NCBI RefSeq assembly: GCF_914767665.1
Contig: NC_059504.1
Location: forward strand, 18,416,501-18,480,500
Direction of reading: 5' to 3'
DNA length: 64,000 bases
Source: Harmonia axyridis
Taxonomy: Eukaryota; Arthropoda; Insecta; Coleoptera; Coccinellidae
The first letter of the stretch is position 1; the number at the start of each line of letters is the position of its first letter. Of this stretch, positions 11,857 to 24,400 are shown piece by piece. Below the pieces are notes generated by a model, which worked only from the letters and a program-made list of their open reading frames with translations, searched no databases and was not told the origin of the DNA. Both the position numbers and the translations under genes were made by a program.

Positions 11857-12515
11857 GTTTAAAACCCAAAATTACTTTGAACTTCAAGTGGTCACTGTTT
11901 CTCATATCACAATTTCACAGAAGAGATATAAACAATAAAACAAATGAATTGCAGTAGATAACATGTTTTATCCGTAGGCCGACTGATTTTAAAAGATAAA
12001 AAGTAAACTGGCGTTCTCATCAATCCAAACGCATCAATCGTCGTTTAATAACTGATTACAGTTCGGATTAGAACGTTGGTTCTGCTCATACCCAGACTTC
12101 AACCACACTGACCTTTAAAATATTGAATTTGATTGAATGGTTTAGCATTCAAATACAACTGAGTATATGATTTCCAAACAAGAGTGATGATATATAATTT
12201 TTGATAATTTTCCATTATTTATAATGATTAGAAGAACACACTTAAAAAATAAAAACGGTATTGAAGAAATACAGTAAATACACCCGAATAGACATTTAAC
12301 ATATGATCAATTATTGGTCAACATAGGTTATGACAAATATGAAATGACACTGACAGAAAAAATAAGTACCATTCGAACTACTGACGATTCTTCAAAAAAT
12401 TCATAGAATATTAATGAGTACAATGCGCATATATGAGTTCTGAGAATGCGCTCTGTAATGTTTGTATTTTCAAAAAATATATCCTAGTTAGAATAAATTA
12501 AAAAAATTATTTCAG
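11857..12515. promoter_or_regulatory. Candidate shared promoter region of EEPD1-like and DZIP1
   Basis: The two start codons point away from each other with 672 bp between them. No transposon was recognised here, unlike the flanking introns, which suits a conserved regulatory interval. No TATA box or initiator can be placed with confidence. An acceptor-like AG at 12514-12515 before the DZIP1 start codon suggests that DZIP1 has an upstream non-coding exon inside this interval. Bidirectional use is inferred from layout only. Confidence 0.4.
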
Positions 12516-12528
12516 AAAACTTTTCCAA

Positions 12529-15500
12529 ATGTGGCTGAATAATTATGAGTGGCACTTGGATTATATCCGCTTAGCTAAAGATAGTAGCTTTTCATTTGAA
12601 AGAACGAAGTTTCCTTTGGATAAGAATAAAATTTGTAAGTATTTGTTTACCCTTATTTGTGTTTTGAATTTATTCATTCAATTTGTAGGTTTATTAGATG
12701 TGGATAAGGTAATTGAAGAAAAGGATGTCGCAATCATTGAACAATTGTTGCCATCTCTTGTTCAGTATAATATAGACACTAATGAGCACATAGGGATAAT
12801 AGACCAGAATTTCTTAAAAATGTTTCGAATGTCACAACTCGCTGTTGAATATCTCCTTTTTTGCAAGAAATATTTAGATCACTCTGTCATTTTGATAAAA
12901 GAAGAAATTAAAGATATAAAAATGGTAAGCATCCCAAGATCTGCTATTTTATGAAATTATCGAGATCAGAAATTAATCATTATTTATAGGAAAATGAAGA
13001 ATTGAGGATTTTCAACAATGAACTGAAAAAACACACAGACACATTATTAGCAAAACTAAAGAAGAGGGAGCTAGCTACAACTTTTAAATGCAATAAGTGC
13101 TTGAAAGCATTTTCAACTGAAGAATATTTAACTGCACATATTGATCGTCGTCATACTAATAAAAATAATGAAAGTTTTGAGTTGGGTATTGAAACCGAGA
13201 TAAAGGAAATAAAAGAAAAATTGAATAATACTGAAAAACTCATTAAAAACGAGGAATTGAATCCGAAATTAGAAGACACATTGAATAAAAATTACTCTAA
13301 AGTAAGTGAATTACTACTAAAATTTGAATCCTTAAGGAGCCAAGTAGAGAACGATTTTAAAATGTTGCACAATCAAAAAGATTTTGAAGAAAAATATCTG
13401 AAAGTTTTCCAAAGTGCCCTTGAAAATGTGAAAACCCAGATCAATAACGAATTGAGTCTTCAAAGCTCTCCTTATAGATTTCATGATAAGAGAAATAGTA
13501 TAACACAAACAGATTTAGATGAAATAAACACATCTGAAAAAATTGTTCAAGCAGATGAGATTTCAGAAACAATGGAAAGAACAGGGAAAACACAGTTATA
13601 CGAACAAAAATTTGAGAAACTTGAAGTTCAAATGAAAAGTGCCTGTGAGAATATTTCTAACACTGTAGGTTTAGTACTTCATAAAATATTTCCTGGGGGT
13701 TTGCTGAAAAAGTAGCTATTAAAAAGTATTTTTTGAAATTCAGTTACTTTATTAGTCATGTAAAAAATGTTAAAAAATTAATTGTGTTTGATTTCAGATG
13801 GGATCCTCTCTGAAAAATATAGAGATACAAATGCAAGCATTGTGGGACAAGTTGCAGGGTTTAGAATCTAAGAAGTTAACTCAAGATCTTCCAGATGTGA
13901 ATGAAACAAAGGATAGTCAAGTTGAAAAGGAATTGAGAAAACCTACACCTAAATTGAGAAAAAGACCAAGTAGAAGCATATCTAATAAATCTTCAGAACA
14001 AATGCTGATGCCCAAAGAAATCAAATCAGAAAGACCTTCTTCCGATACTAGACATAATATTCTTGACGATATCGAAGACAAAGAGATACCAATTGATTTG
14101 AATGAAGTAACTATGGTTAAAAGTTCAAAATCACTGTCAAAACCTGATACAAAGCTTGACGATTTGGATAGAATTGATGTTTTGGATGAAATTGAACCCT
14201 CTACAACCATAACAGTAGTAAAAAGTATAAATTCCCTTTATGAAACGGAAGATCTAGAATCAGAGGAAGAGGACCCTGTACGATCATCAGAAGTTAATTC
14301 AGAATCAGAACGTTCTCCAGATGAAGGCTCTAACAATGAATATCCCTCAAAAGTTACTGTCCTTCATAAAGAAAAATCTGGATCGACTTTGGGAAAAAGA
14401 TCTATCTCAAGGTAAGAGAATTATGAATTAAATGTCACCCAATTTTTGTCATTAACTTTCTAGTTTGAGACGAGCTTCTTTGAGTTCTGAAGTAATAGAA
14501 AGGCTGAAGAAAGAAATGAGGAAAGTATTGATGGAAAGATTAAATATGTTAGGAGTATCAAATGAATGGAAAGGTATCCCGGAGCAGACTTACTCAAGAG
14601 TTATGGATATTTTAAATCATCAAGCAAAATTGGTAGAAAAGGTATACATATTTCCAATAAAGTATAAATTGGTCTGAGTTTGAAAATCTTAATTGCAGTC
14701 AGTCCCTAACTACAAAAATATTCGTTCTGAGTTATTGATGAAAGCAGAACAGGAATTTTGCAGTAAAGGATCATTGAAGAGTGTCGAAAATCAAACAAAA
14801 ATCAAGAAAACCAAGGTCAAAGGAACTTTCTCTCCCAGAAGTTGGAGCAATAAAAATGGTTCTTTTAGGCAAGTTTCTGAATACGTTTTTCTTATTTTAA
14901 ACCATATGCTTTTTCCCTACATTGAAAATTTGGTGCATTTAACACGACATTTAATTCTAACCTAAAACAGAGTGCTAAGAATGTAATGAATCCAAGGAAT
15001 CTTTGCAATGAAAATAATGATACATCAAAATTATCTTGACAAATAATAAAAATGAACGTTTTCGTACATGACACCATGTTGAGTAAAATTGTATTTTGGC
15101 GGCCTTTTTGGATTTTAATGTTTTGATTGCTGTTTTTTTGAGAAATATTCATGAGAATTGAAAGTATCCTCTTTTTATGTGCTCAATAAACTTCATCAAT
15201 GACAATTAGACGATACTATTTGTTTTTACAGAATAAGGAAACATCAATCTGCGCCACAAGTAGAAATAAGAAACCGAAAAATGTATGAATCTGACAGCAG
15301 CAGCGAGGAAGAAAATAAGAAAAAAAATCTGAAAAAAACAGCCTCCACGATAGTTCAATATTCTGCAGTGATTGAGGAATTGAGACAAACACAAAGATCG
15401 GAAGAGAATCTCCTTGATCATAAGAGCAAAACGAATATTTCTTTACCTGATAATAATCTTGATTTACAAATGAAAGGAGTTTTGAAAAACTTTCCAACTG

Positions 15501-15748
15501 CAGGTCCTGTACCGAAAAAAAGGGTGTTATTTGATTTGAAAAGCCAGGATTCGGAAATTCAAAAACCTATTACAAGAGATGTTGGTGGAGGAAGTACCAC
15601 AAGTGTTGCAAGTTCTGTATTGGATTTGTCGGATGAAAGTTCACCAATAATAGAAGATGAGAAAAAACCTGAAACAGTACTTGATATCAAAGATTTTTCA
15701 GATAGTGATTTCAGCATTCTTAATAGTGGGAAAATCATTCAAAAATGA
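12529..15748 (+). CDS. DZIP1: DZIP1 (DAZ-interacting zinc finger protein 1, Iguana family), seven exons
   Basis: Ciliary protein family that acts at the basal body and transition zone, and in vertebrates in Hedgehog signalling. Exons: 12529-12634, 12689-12924, 12990-13664, 13798-14411, 14464-14641, 14699-14868, 15232-15748. All junctions keep frame and give 831 residues, close to the usual length (human about 870). The N-terminal family domain reads LLDVDKVIEEKD with MSQLAVEYLL. A single C2H2 zinc finger follows at residues 146-169 (FKCNKCLKAF, then HIDRRH; Cys148, Cys151, His164, His169). Next come long coiled-coil and acidic/serine-rich stretches. A conserved C-terminal block follows (RKVLMERLNMLGVSNEWKGI, then SVPNYKNIRSELL), and the tail ends in DFSDSDFS. 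The 13664 donor (GTAGGT) is the least certain junction, and the 14868 donor is GC rather than GT. The start ATG follows an acceptor by 13 nt, so a 5' non-coding exon is likely. Confidence 0.9.
14869..15231 (+). other. GC-AG intron in DZIP1
   Basis: The exon ends TTTTAG and the intron begins GCAAGT, the classic strong consensus for GC-AG introns. The acceptor TTTTTACAG ends at 15231 and the split codon AG|A continues in frame into IRKHQS. No nearby GT donor keeps the frame equally well. Confidence 0.75.
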
Positions 15749-17242
15749 AAAAAAAAGAAATAGATATATTTAAAAGAAAACAATCAATGAAGAAAAGTTA
15801 GTGATAATGAATTGTTATTGTTGAATGTTTTGTATTGATTACATTGTTAAAATTCTATAAATGCAGTTGTGTAATATAAATTTGATTAGCAGTTGTTCTG
15901 GAATCTTCAAGTTGTTAAATGGAACCTACTTCTTAAATTCCTTATGTTTATGAACATATGGTTAACAAGTTTTAGGTATAGTGAGCAGAAATGGAATAAA
16001 CTCAAAAAAAGACAGAAAATTCACTTAGAGCTTTTATTTTATGCATGTTACTTTAATTCTTTACAAAACGCTACAATTAATACTTTTTCAAAAATAGAAT
16101 TGTACTTATTTGGAAAAAAAGTTTACACCCTAAGTAGGGACCGGACAAACCCAAAATGCTTTGTACTTCTCTCTTTTCAAATCCCACATGGCTAATTTTT
16201 ATATAATTATATAAAAATTAGCCATGTGGCTAAAGGTAATTACCTTTAGCGTTTCACGATGAAGTTCATTAGTTCAATAAAAAATACTAATACACGTTTT
16301 TAGAACTTTTATTTGCTATCTTGCAATGAATATTATCTGTGAGACTCCCTCGTTTCTAAATTAGTAAACTGATTCTCTAAATAATCACGTAACATGTATG
16401 TGAAGCTTTAGACAGAATCGGACGGATTTTCTTCGTTTCTTTAGATTCCACGCTTCTCATCATATCAACTATGAAAATTGTGGTGTCTCTGAGATGTTTC
16501 CAAATTTTAATAGAGATTTACTAAAACTTACAGTTTTAACTATTCTGTTGGTTGATATTTAGTCTATGCCAACTCTTCTGTTATTCCTTTAATTTATGGC
16601 TCAAAATTCTGAGACTTTTTCTAACCAAACAACTTGAAATGAAGATACCTTTTGTATTTACACTATCATGACCTGAAAATGACTTATAAAGTTTTTTGTT
16701 GGTGTTTTCATTGAAAATAATGATTCTCAACAATAAAACAAGGAGAATTACACAGAAATAACTCAACAAATATTTTAAATATTTAGGAAATGAAATAGAC
16801 CAAGTTTCTTTGAAATCATTATTTTATAAAATATAATTTTGTGAAGAAAAAATCTACGAAATATCATAGAAATAGATGAATCAATTAAATGAGCATTTCT
16901 AGATAGATTTGAAACTGTTAGAAAGTTTACAATTAACTGAAAAATGATCATGATATTCAAATAAATAAACACTTATTTGAAATTTATAGTAACATTCTAT
17001 TGCTTCATTTGGAAAATTCCATTTAAATGTTCATCAACCAATGATTGAAATAAAAAGCTTATAAATATAAAAACAATGGTTAAAACAAAAATTTGAATTT
17101 TTACTTCAAGGGAGTAGAATGAAATAATAATAATAAATAATATTTAAAAATCTTGAATTACTGAATAGTACACAATTCAGAAAGCAACCTTCAAAAGATG
17201 GTGGCATGAGAAAACTATACAATCAATTTTTTTTAGTCAATT
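15749..17242. other. Convergent interval between DZIP1 and the THAP gene
   Basis: 3' untranslated and intergenic sequence, very AT-rich. No clear AATAAA was assigned to either gene, although an AATATAAA lies near 15877. It includes the double palindrome at 16184-16249. No gene was recognised. Confidence 0.45.
16184..16249. repeat. Two abutting perfect palindromes (46 bp and 20 bp)
   Basis: 16184-16229 is a perfect 46-bp palindrome with outer sequence CCACATGGCTAATTTTTATA and no spacer. 16230-16249 is a second perfect palindrome, CTAAAGGTAATTACCTTTAG. They touch without a gap. They lie about 0.44 kb past the DZIP1 stop codon, between convergent genes. They could be a transposon footprint, a hairpin terminator-like element in RNA, or a cruciform site. 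Confidence 0.9.
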
Positions 17243-18256
17243 TCACCTGCACTCACTCAGTATATGTTCACATTTACTTATTGCTTCACTTTGTTTTTCG
17301 AACTTGAATTTTAATAGGTCATAGTCTCTTTTCAACTTTAGAAATTCATCAAGAAGCCTTTCATATTTTACTTCAATGGAAAGATTACAGTCAAAATTGA
17401 AAGTAAAGGACGTAGAACATGTTTCAACTTTAATATCCTCAGGGGCAATTAATGTATCATCGTGTTTGAGTCTTTTTGATCTTAAATGATCTGGACTACT
17501 TTCATAACTGTATTCTAGATGATTTCTACTGAAATAATCATTTTCAGATTCTAAAATACCATTTGGTTTATCACTATGATCATTTTCCTCTTTTACTGTA
17601 ATTGCTGAAGTTATAATAAAATGTGGCTCCTCTTGCTGCTCACTCTCTTCTACATTGGGCGAACAAGGCTCTTCCTTAACAATACTCAAGTCTGCGTTAT
17701 CTCCCCTGATCAATATATTTCCATTGTCTATACTTGATGAATCAGATGTTTCACTACCATCAGATAAATCATCTAATTTTTTTTCACTTGAATTTATTGC
17801 CAATTCTTCTGATCTTGATATCCTACCTAATTGTAGTGAAGGAACTGCAGTTTTCTTCAATACACGTTTCAATTGTGTTGGGCCATCTAGAAAAATGAAA
17901 TCAATTACTAAAATAGACAATTCCAAGACATATGGTTGAAATATAAACTCTGACTGAAATTTTGTGTATTATGTTCATGTAGGAAACTGATTTGTACCAT
18001 CATTTTCTGGGGAATTCTCCTTAATTGTTTCATAATCAGATTCCCTGAAATGTTCGGAACATATGAAACTTGAACTTGTGGGTTCCCAATTAAGTCTTCC
18101 AGTAGCTTTAATCCATCTCATCTTCAAATAAGGATGATTCGGAAATGAATGATAAGTAATTACAGTTAATGTGCAATTTTTTTCGTCGATTACACATAGG
18201 TTCTTTGTTTTTTTATAAGTATTTGAGCATGTTGTGACATAACATTTTTTTGCCAT
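17243..18256 (-). CDS. THAP-domain protein, two exons
   Basis: Exon 1 is 17998-18256 and exon 2 is 17243-17886; the split codon joins in phase and gives about 300 residues. The N-terminus is a C2CH THAP zinc finger, a DNA-binding fold shared with P-element transposase: Cys5, Cys10, HSFPNHP, Trp48, then FICSEHF (Cys66, His69). The AVPTIF-type box is read across the junction as TAVPSL. The middle is acidic and serine-rich (DGSETSDSSS, VKEEPCS resembling a sumoylation site), and the end is a coiled coil (YERLLDEFLKLKRDYDLLKF). This layout suits a chromatin or transcription regulator. The ATG at 18256 is preferred because THAP domains start just before the first Cys; an in-frame ATG lies 21 nt upstream. 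The stop is directly preceded by an AG|GTGA sequence, so a further 3' exon cannot be excluded. Confidence 0.85.
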
Positions 18257-18539
18257 TGTACAACTTTTAATTTTCATCTCATTAGAAATATCATTTGATC
18301 AATATGATTTAGAAAATAACCGCTACACAATACGTCTGAAATATTAACCTAAAAATTATTGTTTGGCTTTACATTCTATGCTTTTTGTGCTTCCTCTTGA
18401 ATCGATAGTCAAGTCTTCCTGTAATTGCGAACAATCACCTAACTTTTTGCGTTATAAAAAATTCAATAACAAACTTGAATGTCTCTTTTTTATTCCTTAT
18501 TTCAACTATTATTAATATTAGGATTGAAGTAGAGTAATC

Positions 18540-19665
18540 AAGTTACATGGTAAAGTAGTGCAAATGCTCCATATCTTAGAACATAGAATTCTATACTCTA
18601 TGCTCCATGTACAGCCGTCCATAAAATTACTCAAAGATCTCTGGAACTCTGTTATCTTTGGAATTACTTCAAATGACTATGGTATTAATTGCTACTGGTA
18701 GATAAATTAAGTTCTCCAGCATATCACCAGCTTTCATTTAAATTCGTGAGTAAGAGTGCTGTAGAGAAATTAGATTTGATTTTCTAAGTCTACGAGTAGC
18801 GCTTAGATTGTACCATATCACTAACATTTGTTTACATCTTAAAACATTAATAAGAGGAACGGAAATCGCCTTGTAACTGATACATTGGTTTTGATTCCAA
18901 CATTCGTCACTCCTTGTCTAACGGGACACATCATTCATTTGATTTATTTCGAAATTATAAATTGATACTCAAAAATAGTTTACAAGGTAATTCATTCATG
19001 AAAATTCTTTCGTGCATCAAAAAGGTCAATGTTTTCTCAGTTTAATATGATATTATGAAAAAAGGACTCCTGATGAAACATTCAACACGCAAATCAGTAT
19101 TCTGCACGCCTATGGATTCGAGCTTAGCCGAAGCTAGCTCGATTGTGATTGGCGACACTTAACTTCCATCTCTCTTGTAGGAACGGAAAGTAAACATTTG
19201 TGCTCGATCCCGAATACAAGAGAAATGGAAGTTTAGTGTCACCAATCACAATCCAGCTAGCCGATTGTGTGTGCTAGCCATAGGCGTGGAGAATGCTGAT
19301 TTGATTGTTGAATGCTTTATCATGCTTTACATAACTTCATTATAGCTAAATCATTAAACTGGGAAAAACATTGACCCTTTTGAAGAACGAAAGAATTTTT
19401 ATGAATAAATCAATAATTGACAAGGAGTGACGAATATTAGAATTAAAACAAATGCATCAGTTGCAAGGCAATTTCAGTTCCTCTTATCAATGTTCCAAGG
19501 TTAACATACTTCGAATTTGGGAAGAATAAGCTACTTGTAATCCCAGAAAATTAACTCTAATTTCTCGACAGCACTCTTGTCCACGAATTTTAATGAACGC
19601 TCGTTACAAATGCCATGTGTTTCTTGTATCTAAACTACAAAATAATACTACTTTACCATGCATTA
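18540..19665. repeat. Long imperfect palindrome (fold-back element), arms about 0.5 kb
   Basis: The left half from about 18540 (TTACATGGTAAAGTAGTG) is the inverted counterpart of the right half ending near 19665 (ACTACTTTACCATGCATTAC). Matching pairs include AGAGTGCTGT, AACATTAATAAGAGGAACGG, CATTCGTCACTCCTTGTC and the pieces either side of the centre (GCACGCCTATGG / CCATAGGCGTGG). The centre lies near 19195. No coding potential was seen. It lies between the THAP gene and the PsuG-like gene. Confidence 0.8.
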
Positions 19666-19937
19666 CATAACATCTCCAGTGTTCTCAATCAGCTGGGATT
19701 TGACAGTCAATAGTAAAATATATGGAGACGAAAGAAACAAAAAACAAAGGAGCTTTCGGCGCTCGTTCATTTATACTTCAACTCCACGCTTGGAGACCAC
19801 AAAAGTGAACGAATGTTCCGAGGTTCCTGAATTAATTTCAGCGCTTCATTATTTCTTTCCATATTTCCTTGGATTTTCTATGATTCTGAAGACGCCTTCA
19901 TCAAGATTCTTGAAATTATTATTCTTTAGATACACGT

Positions 19938-20253
19938 AATGTCAAAAATACTGGTGTGTTCACTGATTAGATTTAATTAAAGATAATTCTGGCGACTCGG
20001 CTCGGCATGGGTTCTTCTCCCTCTTCTTCCTTGAGATGGCGCTATACAAAGAATTGACCAATCAACGGCATCCTTTTGAAATTTTCATTTGTTCTGTCAA
20101 AATTCGTTGATTATTTATTTAACCTCAAAACACGACATTGAGGGCTATAAGAAACGATGCGGAATATCATTAAAATCCAAGAAGGCTGGTCCCTTCAAAT
20201 GTCGACACTTTTGTTTTTCAAGAATAAGCGAGCACACCATTGTTTTACACTAC
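19938..20253. mobile_element. Second copy of the 350-bp MITE
   Basis: Homologous to 9476-9827 over most of its length (TACTGGTGTGTTCACTGATT at the left, AGCGAGCACACCATTGTTTT at the right) but with eroded outer ends. Same orientation as the first copy. Confidence 0.65.
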
Positions 20254-21157
20254 ACGCAAAATTCTTGGATTTATTGTCACTGAAATTCTGCTTGAATTTT
20301 CTATGGTTCTGAAGATGCTATCAATTCTAAATTTAGCACGGAGCTTGTTCTGGTTATTCTATAGATATATGCGAAATGTCAACCAGATCGGATTTGTAAT
20401 CATGGAAACATTTGAAAAATTTTTTTCATTATTCTTCCTAAATTTTCTATGGTTCTGGTTATGCCATCATCATAGAATTTTGCACGAGGCATTATAATGG
20501 TATTTTATATTCAAATCCATCTTGATCGAATTTGCTCTTTTGAAATGAACAAAAAAACAAAATTTCAAAGGTTATATTTACGGAACCCCTAGTAGGATTT
20601 TGCTCATTGACGAACGTAAGCGCTATGTATTCAAGATCCGAATCTACACTGGAAATTTCACGGTTCTAGGTCCTTTAGTTCGAAAGTTATCTTAATTGCG
20701 CTCAGGTAAATATTTTGCGAAATAAATACCTCTGTAATTTTTTTATGTTTATTTTGAATACACATTATAATCAGTGAGTTGGACCTTATTGTTTGAGATC
20801 ATTCCTGGCTCAAAATTACACACATTATGACGAAATGGTCGAGTGATCGTTTCGGAGAACGATTGCTCAAAAATAATTCAATGAATAACGAGATTCGAAC
20901 CCAGGATTATTTGTTATGAAAGGGCTTTTTTTATTCAGTATAATTGTAGCTTTATATGTTCCCAATATAATGATTGATACCAAACCGTTGTCGCCCCCGT
21001 CCTACGCCACTGCTTTCAGACAAAAAAGATCCTTACCAAGTGAAGCCGATAAATAACATTGTTCTCAGATTGAATACTGGAGTGTACACAGCTTCTTATC
21101 ATCGAGCTGAAAATTGTAGTGGAACATATTCGTAGATTATTAATATTAACAGAAAAA
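20254..21157. other. Region upstream of the PsuG-like gene
   Basis: AT-rich, with no core promoter that can be placed. At 20815-20905 there is a stretch with an A-box-like TGGTCGAGTGATC and a T-loop-like GATTCGAACCC that resembles a decayed tRNA-derived SINE. It does not fold as a tRNA by eye. Confidence 0.35.
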
Positions 21158-21400
21158 ATGCTTGGAGCAACTAGGAGAATTAAAATTCAATTGAAAAATT
21201 TTCGTTATTTTTCTAATTTTAATGTTTCGATGGCAAATTTAACCAGATCGGGAGTGTTACTTATCAAAGAGGAGGTCAAGAGAGCTTTGGAAAGGAATGA
21301 TCCAGTTGTAGCCTTGGAATCGACTATCATCACGCATGGGCTCCCCTACCCAGATAATGTCAAGTGTGCCATGGACGTAGAGAACGAAATTCGCCAGAAG
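21158..21400 (+). CDS. psuG: PsuG-like exon 1
   Basis: 81 codons, donor AAG|GTAATT. It contains the predicted presequence and the catalytic Glu segment ALESTIITHGLPYP. Confidence 0.88.
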
Positions 21401-24400
21401 GTAATTTTCGATTTATATTTATTTCAGCGCAAATTCTCATTAGTTTCGGATTTAGGAATCTATCTCTCTCAAAATCGTCTTGTATTATTTTTATGATTTA
21501 TTATTAGTTAATCTTTGACCCGAATAGTAACAAAGACAAAATTCATAAAAAAATTGAAAATTAACTATAGAGACGTTTTCTGCTAATTCTCACAGCTCCA
21601 GATACATAGAATTTATTACCAGACCAGCATACCTAATGTCGATTTGATAAATATGATGCCGATCATTGAACAGGGTAGAATCACAATATTAATAATAATG
21701 TTTAATCGGGGAATGTTTATTCAAAATAAACATGAAAATTACAGTGGTATTTATTTCGCGAAATATTTATCTGTGCGTCATTGATCTACAAATGTTGTTC
21801 TGTATTAGAAAAAAAGTGAAAAATTCAGATATAATTGAAATTTTCCACGAAAACTCGGAAATATCGACATGGAAACAAGAATTCCCCATCATTCATTTAT
21901 TAATATCATGCTATTCATCACTTTGTATATTACGAAAATGATATCAGTTATGTGATCAGATTATTATTTCAGAAGTTATAGCATGTAAACTGAAATTTTC
22001 TAAAAATTTTTGATCATTTTCGTGAGTCTGACATCTCGCGATAGGGCAAGATACAGCAAAGGTGTAGAAATGGGGGGGTACTGGGGGTAATTAACCCCCA
22101 AGATTTTCAAAATATATGTATAATTTCAGAAATCTCGAAAAGACGAACAACGAAAATTTCTCCATAAAATGAACCAACAATAATTTTACTTCCTTTTGAA
22201 ATCGACACGGCAGTAAAAAATCGGACCCCTTTACGGTTTATGAGTTTATTATCGCTTTTAAGATGAGTACTTTTATTGCACTACGAGCTCGTCTTTGTCC
22301 GAGATTTATTATTTTTCTTTATCTACCCGCTTTCTCGACATCGCCCCTTATTTGCCATCTGTGATTTTTGTATTCGTCATCGCTATACTCTTACTGTAGT
22401 GTTCGGTTTTGGTATCATTCTCGTCACAAAATTTCATTACTGTAGTTATCAAAGAACTGAACTGAGTAATTCTCATCGAAAAATTGTATGGGCTGTGTTG
22501 TAGAATTAATTGTGTTTCAATAGAATGGCAATTTATTTTTGAAGACATCAGTTTTGAATTGACTATATCTACTGGGTGTTTCTGAATTGAAGAGGTACAA
22601 ATGAAAATGACAGATTTCTTGGATCATATCAAGAAAAAAATCCTCCAAACGCTTTGTTTTTGAAATACAGGTGTTGAAGTTCAAGTTTTCCTTCATAGTA
22701 CCTTCTCTTCACAAGATTCACAATTGACATAGATTTTCCAATTTAAAGTTTTCATCATGTGATATCCTAATTTTGAATGCAAATCTACAGGGTGAATTTT
22801 TTCTGGAAGAGTGCCCGCTTCTTTCCTCCAGAATTATTATTTTGTGGACCACTGGTAGTATAGAAAAATAAAAAAAAAACTCTGGTTCAGTACTACATTT
22901 CTTGGTTTGTTGTAGTTTTGTCGTATCTGCAATCGATTTCGAGCATAAAATTCAAACAAATCTCTATAGTAATTCTCAGGAAAATCCAAATTATTCTAAA
23001 GATCCAGTTAGGTAGCTGTGATAAATAAATTAATTATAAGTTTAGGTACTTATTTACCAACTCTGTAGCGAAGTTTGATAGAGATTCGATAACCAGGTTA
23101 ATCATCACAAAAGAGTAGAACTTCAAGAAACACCCTGTATCTCGAAAACACAGCGTTTGCGGGCTATTTTATTTTCAGAATTATCCAAGGAGTCTCTCAT
23201 TTTCCTTCATAACATCAATTCGCTCAGTATAAGATAAGAACAATCGAATTGTTAATAAAAAAAAATAATTCGAGTTATTTGGTTCAAACTTCGTTATCAA
23301 ACTTCTTTTTCTCACATCAAAGATATTAGTAAACAATGTCGTCAAAAATTTTTTTTTTCGATAAAGAGAAAAAAAAAGAAAAGAAAAAAAAATCTATGTC
23401 CTTGTGATACAGTATCGTTTGGATCAACTTTTTATCTACTAAAAGGTTTTTATTCGAGATGTCTGTGACCTATAACTTCAGGGATAAAATGTTTCTTGTA
23501 GAGATCCTATTTTTTTTTTTCAATTTTCGAGCTCGAAATTTCTAAAACTACGGGGGTTGTGAAAAAACAGTGAACGGTATTTGAATATATGGTTCCGAAT
23601 TGGACAAATTTCAATTTCAATGATTTTTTTTACAAAAATTAAAAGGTCTAACATGGAACTATATATGTATAATGATAATAATAATATCTATACTCAATAC
23701 ATTGCTAAAATGTTACAGATAACAAAAATGCTCCCGATTTCAGGATTACTTAATGATTTTCAGTAGTTATACCGTGTAAACTGAAAATTTCAAAAGTTGT
23801 CATATCTCGGTGGAACAAGATGTAGTTTCGAAATTTCAGTATGGTTTAGATTGAATGTTAATTGACTACCCTATTCGAAGATTCTGTGACCTATATTTCC
23901 GGAGATATAACGTTTCTTGTTGAAATCCTATTTTTTCTTATTTTCTCAAATTCGGTTCAAAATTTGGAAAACTACAATGGCTACGAAAAACGGTCAACGA
24001 CATTTGAATCTACGCTCTTATTTCTGAACGTACCTCAAACAAAACAATGATGTGTCGAAAACGTATCCCATCTTGAGAAATGGGATTCACCGCTATCTGC
24101 CTGTCCTAAGGATAAGGACAGTTTTCGCAAATTATGCATAAGGGCTTTGTGTGATTGTTGGTTAGCATGGGTTGTGAGCATAGGCCTATTGCTTGCTCAA
24201 AACCCATATTTTAGTTATGAGAATCATAATTATGTGCTTCGCAAAGCACAATGACATCTAGAGGATATAGCAACGTCACCAAGATGCGGACGGTCCTTGT
24301 GGATCCTCTCTGGAGGGTTCATCTCTCGGATCCTGATTAAATATAATACTACATCGTACGCGTGTTACCCCAAATTATGGTTTGGGAAGGCGGCTTTGAG

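Noticed and set aside
20815..20905. tRNA gene with A box and T-loop-like sequence
   Set aside because: The T stem and acceptor stem do not pair on either strand; at best it is a decayed tRNA-derived SINE.
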